From assembly GCF_026914265.1 (NCBI RefSeq), contig NC_069129.1, forward strand, positions 11,128,269 to 11,192,268: a stretch of 64,000 bases of DNA, in the 5' to 3' direction. The DNA comes from Mya arenaria (lineage: Eukaryota; Mollusca; Bivalvia; Myida; Myidae). The translations under genes and the position numbers were made by a program. The notes under the pieces were generated by a model. The model was not told the DNA's origin. It did no database searches and saw only the letters and a list, made by a program, of their open reading frames with translations. Positions 1 through 15,400 of the stretch are shown one piece after another; within the stretch, counting starts at the first letter, position 1; every line of letters starts with the position of its first letter.

Positions 1-1427
1 ATAAAACAATAATAAAACACCATGACGTTAGACGATCATCAGCGGATACTAATAATGTCATTTATTTATGACAACAGGTGCGCAGTTCGGCTACTGTCCA
101 TTGGCCTGTAAGCCTGTATGAGTGTTATCTATGTCATATTATGAATGCATAATTTTGGAGTGACCAATGATGTTGAATGCTTTATTTATAACGTTTTTAC
201 GAAGCCAAAAGTGAAATACAATCCAAATAGCACTTCGACTTGCCTTTTGACTTTGGCGATCAAGTATAATCGACACATTTACACAATAAATGATCGTAGG
301 CGACGCAGTCGTATGGTCGTGTCGGTTAGGTAAATGCAAACTAGTAACCCTTTGACAAGCTTGGTATTCGCGACAATAGTTCAGGTCAGGGTTTGGCCTT
401 GTCATGGATGCAGGACACAGGGGCAACAACGTTCACTAGCCACACAACATGCGTTACACGCTTACTGTCACAGGTAAGTCCGTGAGGCTGGAGTTATTGA
501 ATGAATATATGCAATGCTTCAAAGATGATAACGCTCTTGCATGTAACACTTTTAATCGGTCATACTTGTTTGTTTTGCATTGAATGAGCGTTTTATGAGG
601 AAGGTAAGGTTAAAATATTTAAATCCCGGAAAATAAAATACCGCTGACAATTCATCATAGGGTCAGTACACCGTGACTGCTGTTTATGCTCTTGGTGAAG
701 ATTCCGCCCCGAAGCATTCACAGTGCACCATGTATAGTGCATTATTTGAACATTGGATTGAAACAAAACGATATCTGAAATATTGAAAGGACATTAGATT
801 AATTGTTTTGTTCCTCATGTCCGAGAATGATATCCCGTCTATCCACAAGGGAAGGCAGTCGCGTTTAAAGCTTTATATGGAAACATAAAGACTTAAAATA
901 AAGATCATAGTTCTAGAATACACAGATGGACTGAATTAAGTGAAATAGTGAAAGCTTTTTATGTGTGTCTAATGTGGTTTAAAATGAGTAGTATACCATT
1001 ACTGCATTACTACAATAATACCTAATTGTTTAATATGGTCAAATTTTTATATTAAAAATTCAATTCTTTATACCAACATGAAATGAAGTGGCATTCGTTT
1101 CTTCTTAAACTTGTCTACAGTAGATTATGGTTTTTAACATAAAATGGAATACCGTGTAAATCAAAATACTACTTCATCACTATCCATTGAATATTTTTTA
1201 AATCTTCCTACCGAAAATTCTAATGTTAAAATGTTGATGTATAAAGCTTAAATCTTTGGTGAAGGCTTCTTCTACTTGCCAAAAGTATTTTGTAATGCTT
1301 TAGAATCATATACAGATACACCATGGCAAAACGTCTATGATAAAATATCAAGCCAAAGTACAAAATATATTACAAAATCAATTTACACAAAATGAAGACA
1401 TTATTTCAACTTTCATGACCTGATGAC
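1..1427. other. AT-rich intergenic DNA, no gene seen
   Basis: The open frames here are short, overlap on both strands and resemble nothing I know. No repeat structure stands out. Confidence 0.6.
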
Positions 1428-1915
1428 ACCATTCTCAATAACACAAAAGGTATCATGAAAGGGCTTCATAAACTCTTCCTATACATCAAAGTTTGGTCGT
1501 AATATGTCAGCCATAGCTTAAGTTATTCAGGTTCGACAGCTTTTCTTTCTTAAAAAAAACAACAGTGCCCTCGAGGTTGATCCTAAAGGCCCCAAATGCA
1601 ATCGCATGAAAGGTCTCCAAAAACTCTTCCTGCATACCATCTTTGATCGCAATATGTCAATCCTAACTAAAGCTATTCAGTACCTACCGTTTTCCTATTT
1701 TAAGTGGCAGTGAACTTGACCTTCGAGGCCTTAAACGCAATTCAATGAAAGGTCAGCATAACCTTCTCCTATATACCAAATTGGTCGTAAGATGTCTACC
1801 ATAACTAACGTAATTCAATACAAATAGTGTTTTTTTCTTAAACAGCGACATTGCCCTTGACCCTAATTGCAATCCAATGAAAGGTCTACATAAACTCTTC
1901 CTATATACCAAAGGA
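1428..1915. repeat. Degenerate tandem repeat, about 145-bp unit, 3-4 copies
   Basis: The segment ATGAAAGGTCTACATAAAC followed by CTCTTCCTATATACCAAA and GGTCGTAATATGTC recurs at about 1455, 1605, 1745 and 1880 with substantial divergence. It looks like the core repeat of a pearl-type non-autonomous element. Confidence 0.6.
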
Positions 1916-2667
1916 AATTGCTCGTGTGCCCTACTGCGTTCATTCAGCATAAACGCAAAAAAACATGCGATCAATCCTTAATTACAGCAGAGCCTTTAAG
2001 CGTTTTCCAATTAAATTTGAACTCTAGCCGTTCCGAACTTTGTTTAATTTTCATCAATGTAAGTATAAATATCTTCTTCCTAGAATTTTTTCGTAATTCC
2101 TTATGGCATGCACCATATTATTTCTTGTCTTATCACATGGAGTGTTTCTTTATGTGTGCAATTACAAGAGCTAGGGTACCACAACCCCACCTCCTGTTGT
2201 ATCTCATTATGTTCTTTTCAAATCTACTGAAATTTACATGCTTGCTTCTAATTCATGTTACTTAAGGTATTTAAAAATACTTTAAATGGTCAACGTTTAT
2301 AAACATTAATCTTTTAAGAAACGAAAACAAAGTTGCATGTTCACACTGCTGTACTGCCAGACTGCTGGACTTGCAACTAGACATATATCAACTTCTTGCA
2401 GAAGATATGATGCAAGACTCTAACCCTGGACCAAAATATTGTGACCTTGGCTAGTAACATATTACCAAAGATTCATCGACATCCATTTAAAACACGCGAA
2501 AGAAATGTGTACACAACATGTGACGCTCAATCCCTTGACCTAGTATTATGACATTGGTAGAACATGTGACCCAAGTTTCAAGGATATCGCACACAAAATG
2601 ACAAGTTCATATTCCAAACCTTAGGTACCCATTGTAGGTGAAAAATAATCCTGCTTAAGACTGCCGA
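1916..2667. other. Intergenic DNA, no gene seen
   Basis: One 115-codon plus-strand frame (1918-2265) is rich in Phe/Leu/Ile with no recognisable domain; I treat it as chance. The 2440-2620 stretch has CTTGACC motifs like pearl-type cores but no clear unit. Confidence 0.5.
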
Positions 2668-2805
2668 GGCTGTATTCAATATCGTTCTTATCCATGTTCT
2701 CTAAAACGCCTGTGATTCCATTCAGTCCATTGGCCAGGTATTTTTACAGTTCAATCAAGACTTAGATTCAAATAAGTGAAATCTAAGGCGTTTATTGAAT
2801 ACAGC
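2668..2805. mobile_element. Small MITE-like element with 13-bp terminal inverted repeats
   Basis: GGCTGTATTCAAT at 2668-2680 is mirrored by ATTGAATACAGCC at 2793-2805, enclosing 138 bp. No coding capacity. Confidence 0.5.
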
Positions 2806-2847
2806 CCCAGGTCCATGAGTAAGGCATTTGGGCCCTTTTTCATATAT

Positions 2848-3207
2848 TTTAAAGCTGCACTCGCCAGTTTGACAGTTTTGACTTCTTCTTTTTTGGGACA
2901 CAGAATCAGTTGATTTTGGCATCAATGCCTTCAATGGACTCAAATTAAAAAAACTCACAATAGAACAGAACACAATTGTTTGAAAAACTGCTGAAAAACT
3001 TTTTTTCTTAAGCGTTTGTAAAGCGCTAGTTATGCTTTTAGCCATTAAACATCAATTTTTAAACGTAAATATGATTAACTGTAATATGGCCTTTTGTCAG
3101 CAGTCTTGATTCACTGGTTTCAAGACATTTAGGCAAAAAATTGCTCATTTAAAGTTAAAACGAAAAAAGTTTTCAAAACAGTCACTATGTGGGAGTGCAG
3201 TTTTAAT
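2848..3207. mobile_element. MITE-like element, TTAAAGCTGCACTC termini
   Basis: The left end TTAAAGCTGCACTC and right end GGGAGTGCAGTTTTAA form an imperfect terminal inverted repeat of about 16 bp around 360 bp of DNA. A related end occurs at 35143. No coding capacity; the overlapping minus-strand frame is part of the element. Confidence 0.6.
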
Positions 3208-3435
3208 ACGCTTAATTGTGTTTGAGAAAAAAAGTCAACATTTTTACATCTTTTATGCAACTAAGACAGTTCTGATGGGGAAATGTAATTACAGAACAAC
3301 AAAATGTATGACTTATTTTATAGTACTTAACAAGTTTATATCCAATACATGAATGAATGACAAGTTTAACTTGACCTTAAAACATGTGAAGTTTGTGTTT
3401 GCACAATTCATAACTATTTAACAACGGTAACCAGT

Positions 3436-6400
3436 TCATGTTTTCATTTTTTTCTTCGGTGGTTCATCTTCCGATGTTTCTGTTGATGCAGGTGGAACAC
3501 TAAATTCAGGTACCTGAAAATGGAACAGAAAGTACATATGAACTTTATTTATGTCATTATTTATTTCTAATATATGACAAGTGCAAAAACTTTTGATGTG
3601 ATGTCATAAATGAAAAGCATTGTAAATATGAACGCTTTATAGTGACATTTTAACTATTAATAGCACTGTGAATCAGCCATTTATGATATTTAAAGAAACA
3701 AGCTTGCCTGGGATTATTTTTATCATTTGTGAAAACTCATTAAATAATTTCCATATTGAATCACATAATAAACTAACTTGCACAGCTTTCTTAATTCAAA
3801 CTTTAATATCAGAACTTTAATTGCTATGGAATGTTTTAGAATCAGATAAACTTGTATACATATATATATATGCTAGCATTAATCTTACTTATAACTACAT
3901 CAATTAAAACTTAAGTAAAAAGCACTCCACCAAAAGGGTGTGTGCTGTTTAAGCTTTTAGCTATCAAACGCTCTGAAACACCTAGTTTGATTCAGGTTGT
4001 TGCATAGAAAATCTAAATAGAAAATTAATTATAAGACACATGAGGAATTTCTAGGGTCGGAGCTTAAATTCTCATTCTCTATTATTATTGGTTAACTCTT
4101 TATATTCTTAACCAAAAAGAGATTTCTTATGTGATGTACTATTAAGTAGCTTCTGTCCATGCAAGTTGCCTACGTCATTTTAACAAAGCAGAGGGATTTT
4201 ATTCCCATTAAAATATTTTTAACCTGGGACTTATTTGGAACAGTTTTACAATTAAACATTGATTGGTCAAGCTATTTATCAAGTCTGTGTAGTTGTTGCA
4301 ATAATTTGGAGTTTATTGTTTACTACATTTCAACTAATCAGAGATATTAACGTGTGTTGTTTAATGACAATTCCTTGCATAATTAAGAAGTAGCACTGCT
4401 GACAAAAAAACAACAACAAAGGTTGAGTTAGCTGAAATAAGAGTTCTAGTTCTTGTACACTGCACTTCCTCTCATTGTGTCTGGCCATTGTATGAAGTTT
4501 AATTAAATTCCATCCTTTACTTTTCAAGTTATGCTTCAGACAAGGAAAAGTACCAAAGGGCAATAACTCTTGTGATTAGCTGAAAAAGAGTTTTAATTTT
4601 TGTACACTGCACTTCCTATCATTGTGCTTTACAATTGTATGAAGTTTAATTAAATTCCATCCAGTAGTTTTCAAGTTTAATAGGCTCTTGAAAAAAAGTA
4701 AAGAAAGGGCAAGAACTCTTTAATTAGCTGAAATAAAGTTATATTTTTTTTGTACACAACACTTCTTCTCATAATCATTGTATGAAGCTTAATTAAATTC
4801 CATCCAGTAGTTTTCAAGTAATCTTCCAGACAAATAAAAATGCAACAGATGGGTTGTATTAAACAAACCAAATATAGCATACCACTGGTTGTACAAGCTG
4901 TGTACGCAGTTTAAGGTGCTGGACATTGGTCCGGTCGATGCTGATCTGGACAATCAGGCGGTCAAACACTCGCAGCGTAACGTCCCCGCAACTCTGTGTG
5001 TTCTCCTATAGAAAGGGAGATAATCATTACTGCAGACAACCTACCTCAAGATGATGACTATAAAACTATTCCTTACCAATTTTTTCAGAACATTAACTGG
5101 TAAAATTGTCTAAATATTACAATGCAATAAATTCCAAGATATACTCATATTATGACTGTTCAATAGATCAATGTATGTTTGGGTTGAATACATCATGTAT
5201 ACCAAAAACAGTATAAAATACCTACCTCTTCATTGAAAACAAACACAGGGCCTTTCTTGCGTGACTCTGTATTCAGGTATAATGTAGCCTCAAGTCCATA
5301 CTTGGGAATGAGGACCTGCACAGCATTTTTACGCACAAACAGAATGTAACCTTCCTCATCCACGACCCGTTTTTTAAAGAATAGCTGAAATGTAATAACT
5401 TAAAGTTTGGAAAGATAGGCAATACTATACCAATGTATTTAATGGAAACAATGAGCAAGCCTGAGGACTGTGGGTCATATCAGGGTTTGAAAAGTACAAT
5501 CAAGCTTTTTAAACCTTTATTCTTGGTTGTAACGCTATTTTTCTTACATACAACCCATGAAATAAAGACACTTTGATCATCCCTTAAGAGACATTTCTAC
5601 TGATGTACTAATTAACAGTTGAAAAACCCTGTCTACAGCCAAAGTACTTACATGAGTGTGTAGATTCACCGAGGCCCGACCGGCATACTGCGCCATCTTG
5701 TGTCGGTAGTTGAGATTGTTACACACTGCCTGTGTTTTCTGTTTTTCGAGGAGTTCTGGGTACGAGGCGTCGGCTCCTATACATACAGCTAGCAGCCGGT
5801 GGACAAGGATATCGGAGTACCTGCAGACATTGGAATAACATGTATAAACTTTATGTGTTTACTGCAATGATCATGTTTTATTGAGACCTCTAGAATATTA
5901 TTGTTGTGAATTTATTTTGAAATTTAAAGCATATAGGGCCGATTGATCAGTTTTTGTTAAAGTAAACAATGCATTTAGCTTCATCACTGTTAACTATACT
6001 AATCTGGAAATTTTATCAATATTGTGATCTGCTGTATTTCTAACAAGATATTAAACAACTATTTCAGCTGTATTTGTTTATATTTAAACAGAAAAGCACA
6101 TACTCAATTATGTTCACATTTAAAATTTAACAACGATGTAGTTAATCACATTATTTACTTTAATAAATAACTGAACTTCTGGCCCTTTGCTCATTTGATT
6201 TTCAATACCCAACAGACAATCTTAGCAACATATCTATGAATACTATCTCATCAGCCATAATTGAACTTTTTCATAGAATTTAAAAGTCAGAAATAATGCG
6301 AGTTACTAGGGCACGTGAGCTCAGATGGTACACCACCAGCCTTCCAAAGCAGGTGGTCATAAGCACCATTCACGCACTGATTGTATTCTTTGCAACTCGA

Positions 6401-9400
6401 AGGTTCTACCAACTGAGCCCAGAGAACTCAACTACCCTATGACCTATATATAAGTCAGCTTCGTAACAATTACAAATCACTGTCTTTTAAATCTGTTCAT
6501 GGTATAAAACTAAATTCTTTTTGGTTATTCAAAATACTAACCGTCTGATTGGTGACGTAAAGTGTGTGTAGATTTCTGACGCGAGGCCATAATGTAGGAA
6601 CTCTGACTCGGGAATCATACCACTGCAGAAATACACGGCCTGCATCATACATCGCGTGGTCATGATCCGTAACATCGTGTTGAAGTATGTATCATCGGGA
6701 ATTACCGCAGCGTTCAGACTGTCTGCAAGGTCCTTGCCTGTGGACACGTTCATTTTGAAGCCCTGTAAATGAGATGTTGAGATTAAGTAACATTATAAAC
6801 CATTTTCAACAAGTCATTGATTTATCTGTTGACTCAAGACATAATTTCCTCAAGCTATCATAATCAAACCATGAAAGCATGTTTGAGTGAATGACTTTAA
6901 AATCATGTGCCAAGTAGTGCTTTATTTGTGCAAAATGATCTTATCTGATAACTTCTATATTACTGTAATACATTGCATGACTGATACTTACTGATTTTAC
7001 TGATAACAGGAAATGTTTGTCAAACATTATGACCCCCTGAGCACCATGTTGTCAGAAATAGTTGGACAATTGAATAACATATGCATGGACCAAAATGCCA
7101 TTTGTCATATCACATTGGAAGCCTATGAGTCAGTTTTAAGATCATGACCAGTGTTCATTCAAGTCTGAGGATAGTAGGTACATTTCTTAATCACATTGTG
7201 ATGATGATTGACATTTGAAGATAAACACGTATCCTCCTGGTAGCTGGGAATAAGAACATATGACATAAATTAGAATGAGCAATTTGAGCTATAAAAATGT
7301 ATTACTTATGTGACAATAGTTAACTTTTAGCAACTTCTGTGAGCTTGACCGTTTACCTCAAAATCAATAGGGGTCATCTACTGGTCATGCCCAATGTCCA
7401 AGTCAAGTTTTAGGACCATAGGTCCAAGCATTGTTGTGTTATCACTCAGACAAGCTTTGGGCTACTGACTGACTGACCGCCCCACAGTTATTATCAACAG
7501 ATGACATCAGCTTGTCAATTGTTTTCTGTCAAGAATAAGTGTTTTTTATACAAACCTTTGACAGAGCTGCTTTAATTAGTGGGTCAAAGTTCGAGGGTGG
7601 TGGCGAGGGGTGGCGTCTCAGGACAGCGCAGTTGGGAAATTCTTGGTGAATTCTCTCTGCTGTTGATATGTTGGCCAGCAACATAAACTCTTCAACCATA
7701 GAGTTAGTGTCCCTGTGATGGAAACAAAAAAATATTTTTACAATTGATTTTAGAACAATGATAAAGTTTCAACAGTATAAACCATAAATGATCCCCATTT
7801 TGAGAGGCCATGAGACAGGACTCATGCTGGGGATCAAACCCACAACCTCTTGGGTAGTTCACAATCTTCAGACCGACACTTATACAAATAGACCACTTCA
7901 TTCTCACCATGCTTTTGAAACTGCACTACATAAATATGTGTACATCTCATTCCTGCTTATTGTACAGGTGAAAAGTGGCTGAAACTTATCACAAAAACTG
8001 AGTTAAAATCTAAACCTACAAAACACTTTCTATTTGAATTGTTGTTTTTTCATCCATTTGCCAAATTTTACTTCTTTGAAATCCAGCTGAGGTTCCTAAC
8101 TTTTTTAAGTCGGGCCTTAGGCAAAATAGACATCATTTCTCACTTCTTAGAAATGAAACTGGAGTTAGCACAGTGGTGGTGAATAATCACCAAAAAGACG
8201 CCTTGACACAGGAATTGTTAAATATTGAACAGCCTATGCAGACCAACATTGCTATGAAGTTGCAATACTTTTGGTGCTACATACGACATTAGATATTTCA
8301 GAAATCTTTTTTGCTAAAAAAAGGGCCCTAACTCTTTGTTAGCCTGAGTGAAGTGTGATAGAAATAGCAGGTGCAAAGCAACCCGTGCTGACCAATGTAT
8401 ACCTATGAAGTTTCATGAAGTGTATGTGAAATACATTTAGAACTACAAACAACACAAGTTTAAGGATGTGACGTGACTGGACGTGATGAAGGCAACTCCT
8501 ATACAGCCCTGGGGGGTATGAAAATGCTTTTCTTGTAGAGACCTATCAACTGGCTCAAATTAATGTATCAAAACTTTTTCATTTCTTATCATTTAAACCC
8601 ACTTACATCAGTTGTTTTGCCTGTACATCAATGGGATCATGAGTCTCGCTGTCGATGTTGAATCTGATCTCCGGTGAGGCCAGCGTCAGAGCACTGGGAA
8701 TTAAATGAACAAATAAATACAATATTTTACTAAAAGGTGATGATAACAATATTTGCACTTTTCTGTGAAATAATAAACTTTTAAACTAGCATTATTAGGC
8801 AGAGAAGAAAATATCTAAATTTTTGCAAAAACTAGATGCAGATGGTGATGAAGACTACACTGCACTATGACAATACCTCCACGTTTTTCATTGAAAAACA
8901 AATCATCTAAAAAGTCACTGTACTGTGGCCCTACCCTTTATCAATTCTCCGCTGCTTCATTACTTTTGCTAGTTTATTGAGGCCCCGCAAGCTGGTAGCA
9001 ATCTCATCATTTCTCTTCGGATCATCTATAATCATCTGAGCCTCCCCATATGTTAAAGATGCCTGGAAATCGTAATGAAATGTAACAAGCATTTGGTAAT
9101 TAAAGCACTGGATAATTGGACAAATTTCATAATTCATAATTGAATCAAAATGGCCATTGAATCAAAAATATTTAAAAGTGTATATCAAATGACATATTTG
9201 AATGAAAATATCATTTATTTTTATTCTATGCCTTGTAAGTTATAAAATTGGCCCAAAATATAGAATGACAGAGAAATAAATCGTGAATATTTGACATATT
9301 CAATCTGGTGTTGTTCATTAAAGTAAATAAAATAACGCCATTTCAACAGTTTAAAAAAAGTGGTGCCAACATCAAATCTGTGAGCAAGTCTCTTTAATGC

Positions 9401-12400
9401 TAATTCATTCATAAATATATCACCATAAAACTTCTCTTCTTCAACAACACTTTTCTTACCTTAGAGCGAATCACACTCTTCATAAAAGTTGTTTTTACAA
9501 TCTCAGCTTTGTGTGACATTTCCCAAATAACGGTGAAAGCAAATCTGTAAATACAAAACATGCTAGTAAGTTTATATAGGCATTTCTTCAGAAAAAAACA
9601 ACAGAACACACTTGTTGGCAAAAAAATGGATCTTATGTCTGATGATATTTTATATAAATTTAGTTAGCTAAAACAGATGCTGGCTAACCAGATATTTAAT
9701 TGCTGGTGCAATGGACAGGTTGTACAATTTCTATTTATGTTCAATAAGATTCAATATTAAGTATAAAGAACTTATTTTACCTCTTATTTAAAAAGAATCA
9801 CTCACCTATCGCCATCACTTCGTAATGAGCACAGATTAGAACTCAGTAATTCTGGAACCATGTCTATTCTCTGTAAAGTACAAAAAATAAGATATCATGT
9901 ACCCCATGTATAACTCATTTCCATAGTCTAATCTTACATAAATGTTTACAAGTATATAACTTTTACTTTAATCACTATAATTCGGCAAATTTGTTTTGTG
10001 GCCTGTAAGGAATGCCAATATTTGATCTAGTGCAGGTCAATGACCTTGACATTTGACCCCAAAATCAATGCAGGTTGTTTACTGACCATGGCTTATGTGC
10101 ATACAAAGTTTGAAGACTATACCAAACCGTTCAAAATTAATTCATCAGAAACAAAAGGACCAATTATTGTTCTCTTTAAGGTCACCATGACCCGGACCTT
10201 TGACCCCAAAATCAATCATGGGATCATCTTCTGACCACGGCCAAGGGGTATACCAAGCAAAGAGAATTAATATGAACTTGACAAAAGACAAGTTGAACTT
10301 GCTCATAAAGTTTAGATCGCAAACCATAGTGTGATGCCTCCACTGACGGAAAAGACTATTATTATCAAATGAAAATTTAACTTTCACTCTTTACATACCG
10401 GTGATAATGATACTATAATCAAGTTGTTACCTTATCCACCAGGTAGACGGTTGTTCCTCGTGAAGATGCTTCTTTGTCCATTGCATTTCCCGGCCGGATA
10501 AAATGACTCACATCTGCTATATGTACGCCAACCTAGAATAAGATTCAAACGACAGTTATTACTTAAGTTTAATTTTATTATCTTAAATATAATAACCTTT
10601 AAAAGTCCGTCCAAAATCAACATAAATTAAGAATATAACACAGTTTTTACTATATTGAAAATTATATCAGCAGCCAACTGTATGAACTTCTCCACAAGGT
10701 ATCTTTTTGCTTGTTTGCACATTTAAATTATTTGATTGGTTAATTGAACATATTGGATATATAGTGACCAATCATAAACATTTTGGCTTTTTTTTTTACT
10801 TATTAATGATAAAATTAAGCAGTTCTATATAATACAATTGGTTGCTTTGATTGTTTGGGACATTGGGGGCTGTCACTCAACAATGAGGGAACACAATTGA
10901 TCTATGTAGTATTAAAATAAATTCCAGTCATAAGCTCAGGCACATAGCCAACTAATGACCCCCATTTATGTTCACACTCTAACACACCAGCTATAAATGT
11001 TGATTATATCAAATATATAATTTTAGCGAGCAAAAGTTAACCCATATATTCCTCTTGTATCTCACACTATCTTCCACTCTGCCGTCTTTGCAGCAACAAC
11101 TAAATGATCCCATTGTTATAACAGTAAGTACAATGTCACTCAAACTAAATAATATATTTACATACATGTACATACAGTTCTGTACAGTTATAAAAAGAAT
11201 CAGCAATGTATTTCCATACCTCAAGGTTGCCGTTTTGCAGGTCTCGACAATGAAGCGCATCATCAATATCTGTACAGCCTGGAGGATCTACACTGCAGAC
11301 AGTGAGGTGACGAAGGTCTGTGCGATGCTTCATGTCCTTAAATTGCAATATTTACACGATAAAATTAATGAAAACAAGTAATTTTAGGCACAGATATATA
11401 TGTTTTGGGGCTTTATTAATAATAGTACTTTTCCTTACTTTTAGACAGGCTTCAGTATTTCTATTCAGAACATGACTAAATATATTTTCAGTCCAATGAA
11501 AACACTCAGATTTTACTGCTTAGCTTAAGGTCACACAGCCTCTGGAACTTACTAAATATATGTTTATTTTAACGTACATTTTCAAAACTGACAATATCTT
11601 TTAACTGTATTTTACCAAATAAAATGAAAATTCTCAAAATAGATTTGTTGTTATTTACCTCTTCTGTGATAGTCCAGGGCAACGAGGGTAGGAATGCAAG
11701 CACTTGTTGGGAGAAAGCGGAGTGTGGAACATCATGTTCCAGTAACAAAACCTCATTCTCCGTCTCTTTGTCCCCGATAGTTCCGAGCTTGCGTACAAAG
11801 TGTCCCTACAATATAACAATAGCTATGCATATAGGAGTGAATACTTAAATCCATCGCATGCAATTGACAAAGAATGGTACCTTTAAGTGCTGCATGACTT
11901 AACAGGCTTCTCGCTACATAGATCAACAATTTCTTACCTGAAGGTACCATGAGTTTCTTTGAAAGCTATCAATAGTGACAACAATTCTCTGGCTTTACAG
12001 ATCAGCAACGCCTTCCTGAGGGTACAGCAACAATTCTCTGATTACACAGATCAGCAAAACCTTACCTGAGGTTACAAGCACTTTCTTGGCAAGCTATCAA
12101 TAGCAACAACAATCCTCTGATTACACAGATTAACGCCTTACTTGAGGGTACCGTGAGTTTCTTGGCCAGCAACAACCCACTGGCTTCACAACACTCATCC
12201 TAAAGGGTAATGTATGTTTCTTTGCAAGCTATAAATAGCAAATAATCCTCTGCATACACATTTCATGGAAGCCTTACCTGAGGGTACCGCGAGTTTCTCG
12301 GCCAGCTATCAATAGCGACAACAATCCTCTGGCTACACAGATCAGCTGCTTGTCGAGTTTCAATCCGGATCTTTGGCATTTTTTTCTCCGCTGGCACAAA

Positions 12401-15400
12401 CAGATGTCTTGTAGCCTTGCAGGAAAATGTATAAATATCATTAAATGTTAAGAATTAAAACACCTACATGAATATTTTCATTACTTTTCAACCAATTGAC
12501 ACTTGAGTTTGTTACTTTTGTATAATAATCACTCAATATTTGCTTTTCAAACAGCCAATTGACACATTAGTCTCTTACTTTTGTATAATATTAACTTCAT
12601 GTTAGACTCATATGTTTTGTTTTCATTCATAATCAGACCAAATCAAGAGTGTTTGCATGGACATTGCAAAGGCTTACTCTTTTTTCTTGAAAAAAAAGAC
12701 AAACTAAAAAGGACCTTAATCAAAATCACATCTGTTCAATAATTTGTTAAGGCACATAATCTAAATATTTCATCATCATGTTCATGTCAACTTTTTTGAA
12801 ATCCAACGGGCCTGAACATATCATTTTGCTGAACATTTTATTGAACAGAGCTATTAAAATTACCTCTTTAACAGCCGATTTCTGTAGAATTCCACAGTAC
12901 TGCCTCCAGTTGCGCTTGATTATCCCGACAACTCGACCGGTTGGCTGTCGAAGATCTTTTGGAACTTTATTACGCTTGAGACTAGCATCCTGAAAGGAAT
13001 TTGAAGATCGTGTAATCTTTTACAGTTCAAAAATACTTTTAAATCACAAAGTAAGCATTCCATATAATCCAAAATTGTACCTTTACAATGTAAAAATAAC
13101 CAAGTATAAATACCTAGTCTTACCATATCAATCATGTGACTTATTTTGTTCATTGGCTAAATTCAGCGGTCTCTAGATTGCTGGGATTGTATTTCTCATT
13201 AGCTTAAACATTATATATTTTACAACGATTTTGAAGAAAGTTATGACAACTTAAACTAAGGCATGTTTGCGTGAGAGTGTTGTGGGTGAAACCGGAGTGC
13301 TTGGAGAAAACCCACTTCTTCCGCTTGGTGACCACCAACCAAACCCTGGGTCGCCTTGGTGAGAAGCAAGTGCGCTTACCACTGTGTTAACCGGACACCC
13401 GTATTTCTCATTCAACAAGAAACATGGTCACAGTGAGAAAGACCTACCCAAGTCCAATTCTTAGCTGTCTGTAGATGTAATGTCAGATAATTCCTGAGTG
13501 ATGTTAGACAAATCACAAGACAAGACATCATGAAACACATGAAAAATCCACAAAAATATGTTAAAGGACCAAAATAGAAAGAGTTATAGTTAAGGACCAA
13601 CTGAATGTTCTCAGGCCAATTTCTCAAAAAAAGGCTAAGCTTCTGTTTCTCCTGTTTATTCCCTTCTCTTTTCCCCAACCCTAAACTCTGTTTCCCCCTG
13701 TTTCCACTGTATATTCCTAAATAGCTTATTTTGTTTAGCAAATTGTCTTACTTTACCTTAATTTTATCAAATAACAAAAAGGTCATCATGATTATCAGAC
13801 ATATTACTGTTAACTTCTAAAAACATTCAAACCAGTAAATATACCACAATTTACAGAAGGACAATAATAGTGAACTTAGCTTAATCTTGACAAAGGGACT
13901 TGAAGAAGTTTTGAGAAATCAGCCTCAGGAGTGTTATCTATCTCAGCTTTTATATTTGCATCAATAACACTCCTGACACCCCTTAGACAATCAATCAAAG
14001 ACCATATCTATTCACGAAATTCAGGGGAGTCACCTACCTCTGCTTCAATATCTGCATCATCTGCTTTCTCTTCAGTTTCTTCCAGGACAAGAGAGCTGGG
14101 ACAACTCCATTCTGTTTCTGGCAACATTTCTATGGCAACCACATCATCGTTAACTGCTCGATTCAGGTTTTTGTGACCTTGTAAGAAAACCTACAAATAG
14201 CAAAACGCAACAACCAATTTATTAAAAACTTGAAATTTCTATTTCAACAACATTATAGTTTCAGTCTGTGAAATCGATATTGTCCTAAATCATATTAAGA
14301 CCATTGATTTTTACCTTCAATGTTTAACAAAAGAAAATAATAAATGAACTAAAATTGAACGACAGGAACAAAAGCTGTCACAGTATGTGACGAATGCCCC
14401 CGAATGTGACATTGACCTACAAACAAGGTCAGTACATGAAAAGTTGATCTTGCCTTTACGTGTCAAATACATATGGCAAGTTATTTTAAATTGCCTCTGA
14501 ACATAAAAAAATACCACCCATACTTGACAACCTACACTGTTATGTCCTTATATTAAGAATTCCCTTGTGAATAAACATATCTTTCACCTTAGAGGTAGGG
14601 ACATGGGTCTTGCACACGACACGTTGTCTTCGTATGTGGAACACATGTAGCAAGTGATTTTAAAATCTGTCCATACCAGGGAAAGTAACAGCCCTGACAC
14701 GACAACCTATACTCTATGTCCTTATATGCAGCACTCCATTGTGAATAAACACTAAGTGTGACCTTGACCTTTGAGGTAGGGACACGGGTCTTGCACGCGA
14801 CACTTCGTCTTGGTATGTGGAACACATGTGTCAAGTTTTTTTAAAATCTGTCCATACAAGGGAAAGTTACAGCCCGGACACGACAACCTATACTCTATGT
14901 TCTTATATGCAGCACTCCATTGTGAATAAACACTATGTGTGACCTTGACCTTTGAGGCAGGGACACGGGTCTTGCACGAGACACGTCGTCTTGGTATGTG
15001 GAACACATGTGGCAAGTTATTTTAAAATCTGTCCATACAAGAGAAAGTTACAGCCCGGACACGACAACCTATACTCTATGTCCTTATATGCAGCACTCCA
15101 TTGTGATTAAACACTACGTGTGACCTTGACCTTTGAGGTAGGGACACGGGTCTTGCACGCGACACGTCGTCTTGGTACGTGGAACACATGTGGCAAGTTA
15201 TTTTAAAATCTGTCCATACAAGGGAAAGTTACAGCCCGGACACGACAACCTGTACTCTATGTCCTTATATGCAGCACTCCATTGTGAATAAACACTAAGT
15301 GTGACCTTGACCTTAGAGGTAGGGACACGGGTCTTGCACGCGACACTTCGTCTTGGTATGTGGAACACATGTGGCAAGTTATTTTAAAATCTGTCCATAC

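Noticed and set aside
1918..2265. 115-codon frame as a small membrane protein
   Set aside because: Hydrophobic composition is expected in AT-rich DNA; no domain and no splice or promoter support.
6305..6440. tRNA-like sequence (GAGCTCAGATGGTA; inverted GGCTCAGTTGGTAGAACC) as a tRNA gene
   Set aside because: The halves do not form a cloverleaf; most likely scraps of SINEs. Too degraded to call as a feature.
14589..15015. Cysteine-rich minus-strand frames with internal repeats
   Set aside because: By-product of the 181-bp pearl-type cores.
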